NCBI RefSeq assembly: GCF_004217185.1
Contig: NZ_SHKL01000001.1
Location: 1,363,001-1,427,000, forward strand
DNA length: 64,000 nucleotides
From: Pseudonocardia sediminis
Lineage (GTDB): Bacteria > Actinomycetota > Actinomycetes > Mycobacteriales > Pseudonocardiaceae
Direction of reading: 5' to 3'
The translations under genes and the position numbers were made by a program. Numbering within the stretch: position 1 is the stretch's first letter; each line of letters begins with the position of its first letter. The notes beneath the pieces were generated by a model that searched no databases, was not told where the DNA came from, and worked only from the letters and a program-made list of their open reading frames with translations. Shown piece after piece: positions 1-9,401 of the stretch.

Positions 1-684
1 CGCGACTGGCACGGCCGGGACTTCGACGCACCGCTGGCGACGATCGAGGGGTACGTCGCCGCGCTGCGGTCGGCCTGGGCGGGGGAGCGCGTGCACGTCG
101 AGCACCCGCGCACGCACGGGTTCCGCGCGTCGCTGCTCCCGCCCGCACCACCGCCGATCGTGCTGGCCGCGATGAACCCCCGGATGCTGCGGCTCGCCGG
201 ACGGATCGCCGACGGCGTGTTCGTGACCTGGTGCCCGCCGGACGAGGTCGAGTCCCGGCTGGCGTACGTCCGGGAGGGCGAGCGCGAGGCCGGGCGGGAG
301 CCGGGCAGCGTCTGGGCGATGGCGTCGTTCTGGGCCTACGCCGGTGACCGCACCGACGAGGCGATGACGCGGATGCGCCGTCTCGTCCTGCAGTACGCGA
401 TGGTGCCGACGCACCGGGACTCCTTCGCCGGCGCGTTCGCCGACCTGGACCGCGCCACCGCGCTCTGGACCTCCGGAGACCGGGCGGGCGCCCTGGCCCT
501 GGTCCCGGACGCGGCCGTGCACCACCTCTGCGCCGTCAGCGACGGGTCCGACGTCGCCGGCCGGGCCGCGGACCTGCGCACGGCCGGAATCGAACTCCCG
601 GTCCTGCTCACCCCGGGCGCGGTCCCGGGCGACCTCGAAGGCCCCCTCCAGACCATCACCCGCACCGCCGACGCCGCCCTCTGA
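1..684 (+). CDS. LLM-class (luciferase-like) flavin/F420-dependent oxidoreductase, C-terminal part
   Basis: The frame is open from the first base, so the start lies outside the window; 227 residues are visible. The stretch PPIVLAAMNPRMLRLAGRIA followed by ADGVF is the typical late beta-strand/phosphate-binding part of the luciferase-like TIM barrel, in which bacterial F420- or FMN-dependent oxidoreductases hold the cofactor. The rest (TDEAMTRMRRL, then a helical tail) also matches the C-terminal half of this family. The family is known to use F420 widely in actinobacteria; the cofactor and substrate cannot be told here. It ends 50 bp before the convergent DinB gene. Confidence 0.85.
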   Translation, partial: RDWHGRDFDAPLATIEGYVAALRSAWAGERVHVEHPRTHGFRASLLPPAPPPIVLAAMNPRMLRLAGRIADGVFVTWCPPDEVESRLAYVREGEREAGREPGSVWAMASFWAYAGDRTDEAMTRMRRLVLQYAMVPTHRDSFAGAFADLDRATALWTSGDRAGALALVPDAAVHHLCAVSDGSDVAGRAADLRTAGIELPVLLTPGAVPGDLEGPLQTITRTADAAL

Positions 685-734
685 GCCCGCTGCCCGCCCC
701 TGCCCCGCCACCTCGGCCCGGCCGGGTGAGGCGG

Positions 735-1301
735 TCAGCCCATCGACTTCTGGCCGTCGAGGGTCTCGCGGAGGATGTCGGCGTGGCCGGAGTGCTGGGC
801 GGTCTCGCCGATGATGTGGGACAGCGCGTGCCGGGCGCTCCACCGCGTGCCGGCCGGGAACCAGGGTGCGTCCGGGAGCGGGTACGCGACGTCGAGGTCG
901 ACGGTCGCGACGAGCGCGTCGGTCCGCGCCGCGACCTCGTCGTAGCGGGCGAGGAGACGCTCCAGGGTGTCGCCGTCGTCGAGGGTGAAGTCGTCACGCT
1001 CCGCGTCGGTGTCCGGCGACCACTCCGCCCAGCTTTCGGAGCCGGCCACGACCCCGGTCAGGATGAAGTCGACCCAGCCCGCCTCGCACTCGGCGACGTG
1101 CTTGAGCAGCCCGGCCAGGGTCAGCGCGCTCGCGGTCGGACGGCGACGGGCGTCGTCGTCGGAGAGTCCGCGCACCGTGTACCGCAGCAACATGCGGTGC
1201 TTGGCCAGGGTCTCGAGCAGCACGGCCCGCTCCCCGGTCGGTTCACCTCCGGCGTCGGTGAACGCGTCGACGAGGGTGGTGGCGGACGTCGTGTCGCTCA
1301 T
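735..1301 (-). CDS. DinB family protein (copy 1)
   Basis: This 188-residue protein is a four-helix-bundle DinB/DUF664-type protein. Three histidine positions typical of the metal site can be seen: LLKHVAE in the first half and HIIGETAQHSGHAD near the C-terminus. Members are putative metal-dependent thiol (often mycothiol or bacillithiol) transferases; the substrate here is unknown. The start was chosen at ATG (MSDTTSA) behind a GAGAGGC ribosome-binding region; the longer upstream reading frame has no homology. It is a paralogue of the next gene, with shared leader and operator. Confidence 0.85.
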   Translation of the reverse strand: MSDTTSATTLVDAFTDAGGEPTGERAVLLETLAKHRMLLRYTVRGLSDDDARRRPTASALTLAGLLKHVAECEAGWVDFILTGVVAGSESWAEWSPDTDAERDDFTLDDGDTLERLLARYDEVAARTDALVATVDLDVAYPLPDAPWFPAGTRWSARHALSHIIGETAQHSGHADILRETLDGQKSMG

Positions 1302-1368
1302 GGGTCTCTGCCTCTCGTGGAGCCCGCCCGGGTCGTCCCCGGCCTGATGAGAACGACGGTAGGCCCCG

Positions 1369-1391
1369 ATGAGGACACCTTCGGTCCTCGT
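1369..1391. promoter_or_regulatory. Palindromic operator upstream of DinB copy 1
   Basis: Inverted repeat ATGAGGAC/GTCCTCGT around ACCTTCG. It begins 68 bp upstream of the start codon, exactly the distance of the matching palindrome before DinB copy 2. The binding protein is not known. Confidence 0.55.
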
Positions 1392-1533
1392 CGGGTAGAT
1401 CGAGTCGGACGCTGTTGCGGCCGCACACGTGCCGCTTCCGTGTCGCGCCACCGCACGAAAGCTCCATGAGTGCGCAGCCGGGGTGCGTCCGATCCCGCTC
1501 GGGTTCGGGTGGTGAGGTGGTCCGGACGTGCGA

Positions 1534-1563
1534 ACGCCCGCGCAGCGGGGGCTGCGCGGGCGT
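1534..1563 (-). terminator. Stem-loop terminator after DinB copy 2
   Basis: Perfect 13-bp stem ACGCCCGCGCAGC with a GGGG loop, about 20 nt downstream of the stop of the minus-strand DinB gene ending at 1583. It lacks a clear U-run, which is common in high-GC actinobacteria. Confidence 0.65.
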
Positions 1564-1582
1564 CGGTCGAGCGGGTGGGGGC

Positions 1583-2161
1583 TCAGCCCATGGTCTTCTG
1601 ACCGTCGATGGCCTCGCGGATGATGTCCGCGTGTCCGGCGTGCTGGCTGATCTCGGCGAGCATGTGGATCGCCACACGGCGCACCGACCAGCGCGCGCCC
1701 GGCTCGAACCACGGTGCGACCGGGAGGTCGTGGGCGCTGTCGAGGTCGGCGGTGCGCAGGACCTCCTCGGTCCGCGCCGCGACCTGATCCACCCGGGCGC
1801 GGAGAACGTCGAGGGTCTCGTCGTCGGAGAGGACGAACCGGGTGTCCTCCCACTCGACCTCGCCCCAGCTGTCGTCGGCGTCGATCGCGTTCCAGTCGAC
1901 GTCCGAGCCCTCGCCACCCTCGAACGCGGCCGCGCCCTCGACGGCGAAGCGGAACCACTGCTCCTCGGTGTCCGCGACGTGCTTGAGCAGCGACGCGATC
2001 GTCAGCGCGCTGACCGTGCTCTTCGTGCGCGCCTGCTCCTCGGTCAGCCCCTGCGCGGTCTGCAGGAGGAAACCGCGGTGTCGCTCGAGGGTCGTCAGCA
2101 GCTCGGCGCGCTCGCCGGTGAGCTGAGAGCCGGTCGTGGCGGAGGTGGAGGGAGCGTTCAT
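1583..2161 (-). CDS. DinB family protein (copy 2)
   Basis: A 192-residue paralogue of the gene ending at 735. The same metal-site pattern is visible (LLKHVADTEEQW; IHMLAEISQHAGHAD), and the C-terminal REAIDGQKTMG matches the REtLDGQKSMG end of copy 1. This indicates a tandem duplication followed by divergence. It is probably a metal-dependent thiol transferase or detoxification protein by family; the substrate is unknown. The ATG start has a GAGAGGCAGA leader as in copy 1. A stem-loop lies about 20 nt behind the stop. Confidence 0.85.
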   Translation of the reverse strand: MNAPSTSATTGSQLTGERAELLTTLERHRGFLLQTAQGLTEEQARTKSTVSALTIASLLKHVADTEEQWFRFAVEGAAAFEGGEGSDVDWNAIDADDSWGEVEWEDTRFVLSDDETLDVLRARVDQVAARTEEVLRTADLDSAHDLPVAPWFEPGARWSVRRVAIHMLAEISQHAGHADIIREAIDGQKTMG

Positions 2162-2228
2162 CGGGTTCTGCCTCTCTCGTCGAGCGGAACCGGGTATCTC
2201 GGTCCGTTGAGGAGAACGTTACGACCCG

Positions 2229-2251
2229 ATGCGGACACCTTCTGTCCGCAT
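2229..2251. promoter_or_regulatory. Palindromic operator upstream of DinB copy 2
   Basis: Perfect inverted repeat ATGCGGACA/TGTCCGCAT around CCTTC, beginning 68 bp upstream of the ATG. It shares CCGATG-GGACACCTTC-GTCC with the site in front of copy 1, so both genes probably answer to the same regulator. Confidence 0.6.
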
Positions 2252-2261
2252 TAAGAGGAGT

Positions 2262-2627
2262 TCAGCCGGATTCCTCGCGCGCGTCGAGCTCGGCGACGGC
2301 GTCGTCCCAGCGGGTGCGACGGTCGTCCGTCGACAGGTCCCACCACGGGTCGCCGCGCTCGCCGAGTCCCCGTTTCGCGATCCCGACCCTCTCGCGGGCG
2401 GCGGCCACGGCGTCGTCGTCGCCGGCCTTCTTGCTCGTCCGGACGGCGGAACGGGCGACGCCGAGGTGGTGCTGCAGCGTCGCCCGCACGTCGTCGGGGA
2501 TCTCGGGATCGGTGGCACGCCACCGGCGACCCCCGACGACGATGTAGCGGCCGTCGGGGGTGCGCTCGGGTTCGGTGCCGATGGGGAGGCCCGCGTCAGC
2601 CGCTGACCGGCACGACGTCCGGTGCAC
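2262..2627 (-). CDS. Small hypothetical protein
   Basis: The conserved-looking part is about 107 residues: it begins near TPDGRYIVVGGRRWRATDP, continues with a helical region rich in Arg/Ala (VRATLQHHLGVARSAV), and ends with WWDLSTDDRRTRWDDAV. I recognise the layout as a common actinobacterial conserved hypothetical, with no assigned function. There is no ATG near the conserved start; the GTG at 2625-2627 would overlap the end of glpD by about 30 nt and suggests coupling to it. The exact start is uncertain. No membrane segment or signal peptide is seen. Confidence 0.6.
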   Translation of the reverse strand: MHRTSCRSAADAGLPIGTEPERTPDGRYIVVGGRRWRATDPEIPDDVRATLQHHLGVARSAVRTSKKAGDDDAVAAARERVGIAKRGLGERGDPWWDLSTDDRRTRWDDAVAELDAREESG

Positions 2628-4308
2628 CCAGGCGGGCGGCGTCGGCCGTGGCGTCGTCGGGCATCTTCTGGCTCTCCCGCTCGGCCTGCACGCGCTTGCG
2701 GTAGTGGTCGACCTCGCGTGCGATCTGCTCGTCGTCCCAGCCGAGCACCGGCGCGACCAGGCGCGCGACCTCCTCGGCCGCACCCTCGCCCCGGTCGAAC
2801 GTCTCGATCGAGATCCGGGTCCGGCGGGCCAGGAGGTCCTCCAGGTGCCGGGCACCCTCGTGCGAGGCGCCGTAGACGGCCTCGGCGCGCAGGTAGTCAT
2901 CGGCCCCGGTGAGCGGCTCGGCCAGTGTCGGGTCCTCCACCAGCAGGTCGAGCACCTCGTCGATCAGCGAGCCGTACCGGCCGAGCAGGTGCTCGATCCG
3001 GGCCGGGTGCAGGCCGCTGCGTGCCGCGAGCAGCTGCGTCGAGTTGCGCAGGGCCGAGTAACCCTCCGCGCCGAGCAGCGGGACGTCCTCGGTGCAGGAC
3101 TCCGGCACCTTGGCGTCGAGCGAGTGCACGGCCGCGTCGACGGCGTCCTTGGCCATCACGCGGTAGGTCGTGTACTTGCCGCCGGCCACCACGACCAGCC
3201 CGGGCACCGGCGTCGCGACGGCGTGCTCGCGGGAGAGCTTCGACGTCGCCTCCGACTCGCCCGAGAGCAGCGGCCGCAGTCCGGCGTAGACGCCCTCGAC
3301 GTCCTCGTGCGTGAGCGGCTGCTCCAGCACCCCGTTGACGTGCTTGAGCAGGTACTCGATGTCGGCCGCGCTCGCCGCCGGGTGGGCCTTGTCCAGGTCC
3401 CAGTCGGTGTCGGTGGTGCCGATGATCCAGTGCCGGCCCCACGGGATCACGAACAGCACCGACTTCTCGGTGCGCAGGATCAGCCCGGCGTCGCCGCGGA
3501 TCCGGTCGCGCGGGACGACCAGGTGGATGCCCTTCGACGCGCGGACCTTGAACTGCCCGCGCTCGTTGGCGAGGCCCTGGGTCTCGTCGGTCCAGACGCC
3601 GGTGGCGTTGATGACCTGCTTGGCGCGGACGTCGATGCGCTCGCCGGACTCGAGGTCCTGCACGGTCGCGCCGACGACGCGGCCGGAGTCCTTGAGCAGC
3701 CCGACGACGCGGGCCCGGGTCGCCACGTGCGCGCCGTAGGCGGCCGCGGTGCGGGCGATCATCATCGTGTGGCGGGCGTCGTCGACCTGCGCGTCGTAGT
3801 ACTCCAGGGCGCCGACCAGGGCGTCCTTGCGCAGCGACGGCACGACCCGGCGCGCTCCGGCGCGGGTGAGGTGACGGTGGTGCGGCAGCCCGCGCGAGCG
3901 CCCGGACAGCAGCCCGAGCGTGTCGTAGAGCGCGACGCCGGCACCGGCGTAGAACCGCTCCCACACGTGGTGCTTGAGCGGGTAGACGAACGGCACCGGG
4001 CGCACCAGGTGCGGCGCGAGGTGCTGGATCAGCAGCCCGCGCTCCTGCAGTGCCTCGGCGACGAGGCGGAAGTCCAGCATCTCCAGGTAGCGCAGGCCAC
4101 CGTGGATCAGCTTGGAGGATCGGCTCGACGTGCCGGACGCGAAGTCCCGCGCGTCGACCAGCCCCACCGACAGTCCGCGGGTGGCGGCGTCCAGCGCGGC
4201 ACCGGAGCCGACGACCCCACCACCGACGACGAGGACGTCCAGCTCACCGGATCCCATGGCCCGCAGGGCCCCGGTACGGGCCTGCGGGGAGAGCGCGACC
4301 GACTTCAT
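2596..4308 (-). CDS. glpD: Aerobic glycerol-3-phosphate dehydrogenase GlpD
   Basis: 570 residues, the normal length. It oxidises sn-glycerol 3-phosphate to dihydroxyacetone phosphate at the membrane and passes electrons to quinone. The N-terminal FAD dinucleotide fold is seen as LDVLVVGGGVVGSGAALDA, followed by the family motif FASGTSSRSSKLIHGGLRYL. The DAO fold fills the first 390 residues and the C-terminal helical GlpD domain follows. The ATG start (MKSVALSPQ) was chosen over longer frames without homology. It is the last gene of glpF-glpK-glpD, 149 nt behind glpK with a stem-loop in between, so its level may be set separately. Confidence 0.95.
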   Translation of the reverse strand: MKSVALSPQARTGALRAMGSGELDVLVVGGGVVGSGAALDAATRGLSVGLVDARDFASGTSSRSSKLIHGGLRYLEMLDFRLVAEALQERGLLIQHLAPHLVRPVPFVYPLKHHVWERFYAGAGVALYDTLGLLSGRSRGLPHHRHLTRAGARRVVPSLRKDALVGALEYYDAQVDDARHTMMIARTAAAYGAHVATRARVVGLLKDSGRVVGATVQDLESGERIDVRAKQVINATGVWTDETQGLANERGQFKVRASKGIHLVVPRDRIRGDAGLILRTEKSVLFVIPWGRHWIIGTTDTDWDLDKAHPAASAADIEYLLKHVNGVLEQPLTHEDVEGVYAGLRPLLSGESEATSKLSREHAVATPVPGLVVVAGGKYTTYRVMAKDAVDAAVHSLDAKVPESCTEDVPLLGAEGYSALRNSTQLLAARSGLHPARIEHLLGRYGSLIDEVLDLLVEDPTLAEPLTGADDYLRAEAVYGASHEGARHLEDLLARRTRISIETFDRGEGAAEEVARLVAPVLGWDDEQIAREVDHYRKRVQAERESQKMPDDATADAARLGAPDVVPVSG

Positions 4309-4331
4309 GATCTGACCTTCCCGACTGCTGG

Positions 4332-4363
4332 TCCCGGCCGGGCCGTGGTCGGCCCGGCCGGGA
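4332..4363 (-). terminator. Stem-loop between glpK and glpD
   Basis: Perfect 13-bp stem TCCCGGCCGGGCC with the loop GTGGTC. It sits about 95 nt after glpK and 24 nt before the glpD start on the minus strand. It may terminate or attenuate transcription from glpFK into glpD, or stabilise the upstream mRNA. Confidence 0.55.
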
Positions 4364-4457
4364 ATGGATGCGCCGTGTCCGGCGGGTCCCGCCGTGCACG
4401 GTGTCTGACTCCGGGATACCCCTCGTGGGACGTACCCACCCGGAATCGCGCTGTCTT

Positions 4458-5972
4458 CTACCCCACGTCCACCCAGTCGAGCGTGCGCTCGACCGCCTTC
4501 TTCCACCGGCCGTAGCCGTCCTGGCGCTGCTCCTCGCTCCAGTGCGGCTCCCAGCGGCGGTCCTCGTTCCAGTTCTCGCGGAGTTCGTCGGTCGAGGACC
4601 AGAACCCGACGGCCAGACCGGCCGCGTAGGCCGCGCCCAGCGCCGTCGTCTCGGCCACCACCGGGCGCGAGACCGGGACGCCGAGCACGTCGGCCTGGAT
4701 CTGCATGCACAGCTCGTTGGCCGTCACGCCGCCGTCGACCTTGAGGGTCTCCAGCGGGACCCCGGAGTCCGCGGACATCGCGTCGGCGACGTCGCGGCTC
4801 TGGTAGCAGATCGCCTCCAGCGTGGCCCGGGCCAGGTGTGCGTTGGTGTTGAACCGCGACAGCCCGACGATCGCGCCGCGCGCGTCGCTACGCCAGTAGG
4901 GGGCGAACAGGCCGGAGAACGCCGGGACGAAGTAGACGCCTCCGTTGTCCTCGACCTGCCGGGCCAGCGACTCGCTCTGCGACGCGCCGGAGATGATCCC
5001 GAGCTGGTCGCGCAGCCACTGCACGGCCGACCCGGTGACCGCGATCGAGCCCTCCAGGGCGTAGACGACCGGCTCGTCGCCGAACTTGTAGCAGACCGTG
5101 GAGAGCAGGCCGTTCTCCGAGCGGACCAGCTCGTTGCCCGTGTTGAGCAGCATGAAGTTGCCGGTGCCGTAGGTGTTCTTGGCCTCGCCGGGGGCGAAGC
5201 AGACCTGGCCGACCGTCGCCGCCTGCTGGTCGCCGAGGTCGCCGGTGATCAGCACCTCGCCGCCGAGCGACCCGGCGCGGGTGGTGCCGTAGCCCTCGGT
5301 CAGCGAGCTGGGCTTGATCTCGGGCAGCATCGAGCGCGGGACGCCGAAGAAGCCGAGCAGCTCGTCGTCCCAGTCGAGGGTCTCGAGGTTCATCAGCATC
5401 GTGCGGCTGGCGTTGGTCACGTCGGTGACGTGCACGCCCCCGTTCACCCCGCCGGTGAGGTTCCAGATCACCCAGGTGTCGGTGTTGCCGAACAGGGCGT
5501 CGCCGCGCTCGGCGGCGGCGCGGGCGCCGTCGACGTTCTCCAGGATCCACTGGATCTTGCCGCCGGAGAAGTAGGTCGCCGGCGGCAGGCCGGCCTTGCG
5601 GCGGATGACGTCGCCGCGGCCGTCGCGGTCCAGCGCGGTGGCGATCCGGTCGGTACGGGTGTCCTGCCAGACGATCGCGTTGTAGAGCGGGCGCCCGGTC
5701 TTGCGGTCCCAGACGACGGTGGTCTCGCGCTGGTTCGTGATGCCCAGGCCGACCAGGTCGTCCGAGGAGAGCTTGGTCTTGTTCAGCGCGGTCTGGCAGA
5801 CGGCGTTGGTGCGCTCGATGATCTCCACCGGGTTGTGCTCGACCCAGCCGGCCTGCGGCAGGATCTGCTCGTGCTCGAGCTGGTGGCGCCCGACCTCGTT
5901 GCCGCCGTGGTCGAAGATCATGAATCGCGTGCTGGTGGTGCCCTGGTCGATGGCTCCGACGAACTCTGCCAT
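4458..5972 (-). CDS. glpK: Glycerol kinase GlpK (copy 1)
   Basis: 504 residues, full length for FGGY-family glycerol kinases. It phosphorylates glycerol with ATP to glycerol 3-phosphate. Diagnostic stretches are [16 protein letters not shown] at the N-terminus (phosphate loop), [26 protein letters not shown] and [12 protein letters not shown] with [11 protein letters not shown] near the end. It lies 42 nt downstream of glpF and upstream of glpD, forming a glycerol uptake and dissimilation operon. A second kinase gene is encoded divergently at 7774; the two proteins are clearly paralogous. Confidence 0.96.
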   Translation of the reverse strand: MAEFVGAIDQGTTSTRFMIFDHGGNEVGRHQLEHEQILPQAGWVEHNPVEIIERTNAVCQTALNKTKLSSDDLVGLGITNQRETTVVWDRKTGRPLYNAIVWQDTRTDRIATALDRDGRGDVIRRKAGLPPATYFSGGKIQWILENVDGARAAAERGDALFGNTDTWVIWNLTGGVNGGVHVTDVTNASRTMLMNLETLDWDDELLGFFGVPRSMLPEIKPSSLTEGYGTTRAGSLGGEVLITGDLGDQQAATVGQVCFAPGEAKNTYGTGNFMLLNTGNELVRSENGLLSTVCYKFGDEPVVYALEGSIAVTGSAVQWLRDQLGIISGASQSESLARQVEDNGGVYFVPAFSGLFAPYWRSDARGAIVGLSRFNTNAHLARATLEAICYQSRDVADAMSADSGVPLETLKVDGGVTANELCMQIQADVLGVPVSRPVVAETTALGAAYAAGLAVGFWSSTDELRENWNEDRRWEPHWSEEQRQDGYGRWKKAVERTLDWVDVG

Positions 5973-6014
5973 TGAGTTCTCCCTGTTCGGTGGGGTGCGT
6001 GTGTGGGGAGCGGA

Positions 6015-6830
6015 TCAGTCGCGGCCGACCGGCTGCGGGGCGTCCACAGACGGCAGGTTGCGGTCGATCAGGTACTTGTACAGGGCGCCACCGATCAGCC
6101 CGCCGACGATCGGCGCGATGATCGGCAACCAGAAGTAGATCGTGCCGTTCTGGTCCACCCAGGCCGTCGCGTAACCGGTGATGAACGAGGCCAGCCGCGG
6201 TCCGAAGTCCCGTGCCGGGTTGATCGCGTAGCCGGCGTTCGCGCCGAAGGCCATGCCGATCGCGACGACCAGCAGGCCGATCACGACGGGGACGAGGTTG
6301 GCCAGCGGGCCGTTGTTCCGGGCGCTGGTCAGGGCGAAGATCACGAAGACCAGGATCGCCGTGCCCACGATCTGGTCCAGGAACGCGATCGGGATGCTGA
6401 CCGGCGCCGTGCCGTTGCCGGGCGAGGTGGAGAAGATGCCCTGGCTCGCCGAGGTCAGGCCGGGGTCGGCGGCGCGGATCAGGTCGGAGTAGGTGGCGCG
6501 CACGATCAGCGCGCCGACGAACGCACCGACGGTCTGGGCGGCGATGAACGGCCCGACCTTGCGCCAGGAGAAGCCCTGGAACGCGGCCAGCGCGATCGTC
6601 ACCGCCGGGTTGAGGTGCGCGCCGGAGATCCGGCCCGCCACGTAGACGCCCAGCGCCACGCCGATGCCCCACGCCCAGGCGATCGAGTCGTGGTCACCGA
6701 GACTGCCGTCGGAGCTGGTGGTCACCTGGGCCACGACCCCGGTGCCGAACAGGATGAGAATCATGGTGCCGGCGAACTCGGCGCTGAGCTGTGCCAGCAG
6801 TCCGGGCTCGCCCTTGTCGGAGCTCGTCAT
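6015..6830 (-). CDS. glpF: Glycerol facilitator (aquaglyceroporin) GlpF
   Basis: 271 residues with about six membrane segments, an inner-membrane channel for glycerol. Both half-helix motifs are present: [10 protein letters not shown] (first NPA) and [12 protein letters not shown] (second NPA with the following Arg-Asp found in glycerol-conducting members rather than strict water channels). The ATG start ([10 protein letters not shown]) follows a GAGGTGGG ribosome-binding site; the longer upstream frame is not supported. It is the first gene of glpFKD. The promoter region holds a perfect palindrome at 6920-6940, shared with the divergent IclR-family regulator. Confidence 0.95.
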   Translation of the reverse strand: MTSSDKGEPGLLAQLSAEFAGTMILILFGTGVVAQVTTSSDGSLGDHDSIAWAWGIGVALGVYVAGRISGAHLNPAVTIALAAFQGFSWRKVGPFIAAQTVGAFVGALIVRATYSDLIRAADPGLTSASQGIFSTSPGNGTAPVSIPIAFLDQIVGTAILVFVIFALTSARNNGPLANLVPVVIGLLVVAIGMAFGANAGYAINPARDFGPRLASFITGYATAWVDQNGTIYFWLPIIAPIVGGLIGGALYKYLIDRNLPSVDAPQPVGRD

Positions 6831-6919
6831 CGAACCCACCTCTCGGTCCCCCTCGACGGGGCCGGGCGGCACCGTCGGACGCGGACGCTATGGGGGGCAG
6901 AGTCGCGCGACAACGTGCG

Positions 6920-6940
6920 CCGTTCGGCAATGCCGAACGG
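6920..6940. promoter_or_regulatory. Palindromic operator, probable GylR/IclR-type site
   Basis: Perfect 21-bp inverted repeat CCGTTCGGCA-A-TGCCGAACGG between glpF and the divergent IclR-family gene. It is the obvious binding site for the adjacent regulator, as in Streptomyces, where the IclR-family protein GylR controls the glycerol operon. The assignment is by position and symmetry. Confidence 0.7.
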
Positions 6941-7021
6941 TATGGCTCCGATTGCCTCGTCCTGACGGAAAAGAAGATCGTCCCGGCGGTGCGCACCGTC
7001 GTCCTCAGTACGCTCGCGGCC

Positions 7022-7777
7022 GTGGCCAAGCCGATCCAGTCCATCGAGCGGGCGGCGGCCGTGCTGCGCCTGCTCGGCGGGGCCGGGCGGCCGCTGGCGC
7101 TGGCCGAGCTGGCCGCCGCCCTGGACCTGCCCCGCCCGACCGCGCACGGGATCGTCCGCACGCTCTGCGACGAGGAGCTGGTCGGCCAGGACACCGCGAC
7201 CGGGCGGTACCACCTCGGCGGCGGCCTGACCCGGCTCGGCTCCGCCTGGGACCGTCACGACCTGCGCTCGCGGGCGATGAACTGGGCCGACGCCCTCGCC
7301 GCGACGACCGGCTGCGCGGTGTTCCTCGGCGTCCCGGAGGACGGCGGGGTCGGGCTGGTGCACCACGTGTTCCGGCCCGACGGGACCCCGCAGCGGCTGC
7401 GCACCAATGCCGTCCAGCCGTTGCACGCGACCGCCTGGGGTCTGTGCCTGCTCGCGTTCGCCCCGGTCGCGGCGCGGGCGCCGGCCGAGCTCGAGCGCTA
7501 CACGCGCCGCACCGTCACCACCGCCGCGGGACTCGCCGACGTCCTCGCCGAGACCCGTCGCCGCGGCTGGGCGGCCGACATGGGCGGGTACGAGCCGGGC
7601 GTCGGCGGGGTCGCGGTCCCGGTGCGCAGCGGGGGCGGCCTCACCGTCGCCGCGCTCGGGGTCGGGGCGCCGACCGAGCAGCTGTTCTCCCCGGACGGCC
7701 GGGCCCGGCCGGACCCGCTCGTCGCGCTGACGTCGGCCGCCGCGGAGATCGCGGCGAGCCTGGACGCGGAGCGATGA
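7022..7777 (+). CDS. IclR-family regulator of glycerol genes (GylR-like)
   Basis: 251 residues. The N-terminal winged helix-turn-helix ([35 protein letters not shown]) is followed by the IclR effector domain, ending with [17 protein letters not shown]. IclR proteins bind palindromic operators and sense small metabolites. Lying between two sets of glycerol genes, it probably senses glycerol or glycerol 3-phosphate and represses them. GTG at 7022 (VAKPIQS) gives the usual IclR N-terminus. Its stop overlaps the ATG of the second glycerol kinase (ATGA), so the two are translationally coupled. Confidence 0.9.
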   Translation: MAKPIQSIERAAAVLRLLGGAGRPLALAELAAALDLPRPTAHGIVRTLCDEELVGQDTATGRYHLGGGLTRLGSAWDRHDLRSRAMNWADALAATTGCAVFLGVPEDGGVGLVHHVFRPDGTPQRLRTNAVQPLHATAWGLCLLAFAPVAARAPAELERYTRRTVTTAAGLADVLAETRRRGWAADMGGYEPGVGGVAVPVRSGGGLTVAALGVGAPTEQLFSPDGRARPDPLVALTSAAAEIAASLDAER

Positions 7778-9297
7778 CCGGCGCCGCCGGGACCGGCGAG
7801 CGCGTCGTCGCGGCCATCGACCAGGGAACGACGTCGACCCGCTGCCTGCTGTTCACCCACTCCGGGCGGATGGTCGCGGTCGCCCAGCGCGAGCACCGCC
7901 AGCACTACCCCCGCCCGGGACTGGTCGAGCACGACGCGATGGAGATCTGGCGCAACGTGCGCCGCGTCGTCCCCGCGGCCCTGCGGCGGGCCGGTCTGGA
8001 GCCGTCGAACGTGGTCGCGCTGGGCATCGCCAACCAGCGCGAGACGACGCTGGTGTGGAACCGGCACACCGGCATCCCGCTGGCCCGGGCGATCACCTGG
8101 CAGGACACCCGCACCGACACGATCGTCGAACGCCTGGTCTCCGAGGGGCAGACCGGGCTCTACGCCGGGATCAGCGGGCTGGGCCCGGCCACCTACTTCG
8201 CCGGCCCGCGCCTGCAGTGGCTGCTCGACCACGTGCCCGGCGCCCGCGAGGGGGCCGAGTCCGGCGACGTCCTGTTCGGGACCATCGAGACCTGGCTGAT
8301 CTGGCGGCTCACCGGCGGCCCGGACGGCGGTCGGCACGTCACCGACGTGACCAACGCCAGCCGCACGATGCTGATGGACCTACGCACCCTGCAGTGGTCC
8401 GACGAGCTGCTCGACGCGCTGCGGGTGCCGCGCCGGATGCTGCCCGAGATCCGGTCCAACTCCGAGGTCTACGGGCACTGCACCGGCGTCCTCGACGGCG
8501 TCCCGGTGGCCGGGGCGCTCGGTGACCAGCAGGCCGCGCTCGTCGGGCAGACCTGCTTCGCCCCCGGCGAGGCCAAGTGCACCTACGGCACCGGCGGGTT
8601 CCTGCTCAAGAACACCGGCTCCCGGATCGCCGGCTCCGAGGACGGGCTGATCCCGACCGTCGGCTACCTGTTCGGCGACGACCCCGTCTACGCCCTCGAG
8701 GGCTCGATCGCGATGACCGGGTCGCTGGTGCAGTGGTTCCGCGACGCGCTCGGGATGATCTCCACCGCGGCCCAGATCGAGACCCTGGCCATGACCGTCC
8801 CGGACAACGGCGGGTGCTACGTCGTGCCCGCGTTCTCCGGGCTCTACGCCCCACGCTGGCACCCCGACGCGCGCGGCGTCATCGTCGGGCTGACCTCCTA
8901 CATCCACCGCGGCCACCTCGCCCGGGCCGTGCTGGAGGCGACCGCCTGGCAGACCCGCGAGGTACTCGACGCGATGAACCGCGACTCCGGCCTGCCGGTG
9001 ACCCGGCTCAAGGTCGACGGCGGCATGACGGCCAACCACCTGCTCATGCAGTTCGTGGCCGACGTGCTCGACGTGCCGGTGGAGCGCCCGCTGGGGTCCG
9101 AGGCGGTCTCGCTCGGCGCGGCGTACGCGGCCGGCCTGGCCGTCGGGTACTGGCCGGACCTGGAGGTGCTGCGCCGCAACTGGCACCGGGCCGCGGCCTG
9201 GGAACCGGGCATGGACCCGGGCCTGCGCCGCCGGGAGCACGAGAACTGGGGCCGCGCGGTGGACCGCAGCTTCGGCTGGGCCCGCCACTCCTCCTGA
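7774..9297 (+). CDS. glpK: Glycerol kinase (copy 2)
   Basis: 507 residues, full length. It carries the same FGGY motifs as copy 1: [63 protein letters not shown]. Key regions are intact, so it should phosphorylate glycerol or a related polyol. The gene overlaps the IclR-family regulator by 4 nt. Two kinases controlled from one divergent region may differ in affinity or regulation, or this one may prefer another polyol; the sequence does not decide. Confidence 0.92.
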   Translation: MTGAAGTGERVVAAIDQGTTSTRCLLFTHSGRMVAVAQREHRQHYPRPGLVEHDAMEIWRNVRRVVPAALRRAGLEPSNVVALGIANQRETTLVWNRHTGIPLARAITWQDTRTDTIVERLVSEGQTGLYAGISGLGPATYFAGPRLQWLLDHVPGAREGAESGDVLFGTIETWLIWRLTGGPDGGRHVTDVTNASRTMLMDLRTLQWSDELLDALRVPRRMLPEIRSNSEVYGHCTGVLDGVPVAGALGDQQAALVGQTCFAPGEAKCTYGTGGFLLKNTGSRIAGSEDGLIPTVGYLFGDDPVYALEGSIAMTGSLVQWFRDALGMISTAAQIETLAMTVPDNGGCYVVPAFSGLYAPRWHPDARGVIVGLTSYIHRGHLARAVLEATAWQTREVLDAMNRDSGLPVTRLKVDGGMTANHLLMQFVADVLDVPVERPLGSEAVSLGAAYAAGLAVGYWPDLEVLRRNWHRAAAWEPGMDPGLRRREHENWGRAVDRSFGWARHSS

Positions 9298-9336
9298 GCA
9301 CCGGGCCGTCGGTTGTCCGTGCTCGGCGTGTGATGC

Positions 9337-9365
9337 TAATCTCACCGCTACCAAACGGCCGTTAG
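9337..9365 (+). promoter_or_regulatory. Promoter with TetR-type operator before P450 gene 1
   Basis: A -10-like hexamer TAATCT (9337-9342) is followed after 5 nt by CTACCAAACGGCCGTTAG (9348-9365). Almost the same block (TGATGCTAATCT, 5 nt, then CTACCAAACGGC) recurs at 11201-11238. The operator would cover the transcription start, fitting repression by the TetR protein encoded at 20702. Confidence 0.65.
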
Positions 9366-9401
9366 ACGACGACGTCATCCCGCCCCGGAGGTACGCCGAC
9401 C

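Noticed and set aside
2262..2900. 212-residue version of the small hypothetical protein
   Set aside because: The first 90 residues are a frame-shifted reading of glpD; conserved-looking sequence begins only near 2570.
2560..4515. Long plus-strand reading frame opposite glpD
   Set aside because: It is a GC-driven shadow: low-complexity Arg/Ala/Gly content and no recognisable domain, whereas the minus strand encodes a complete GlpD.
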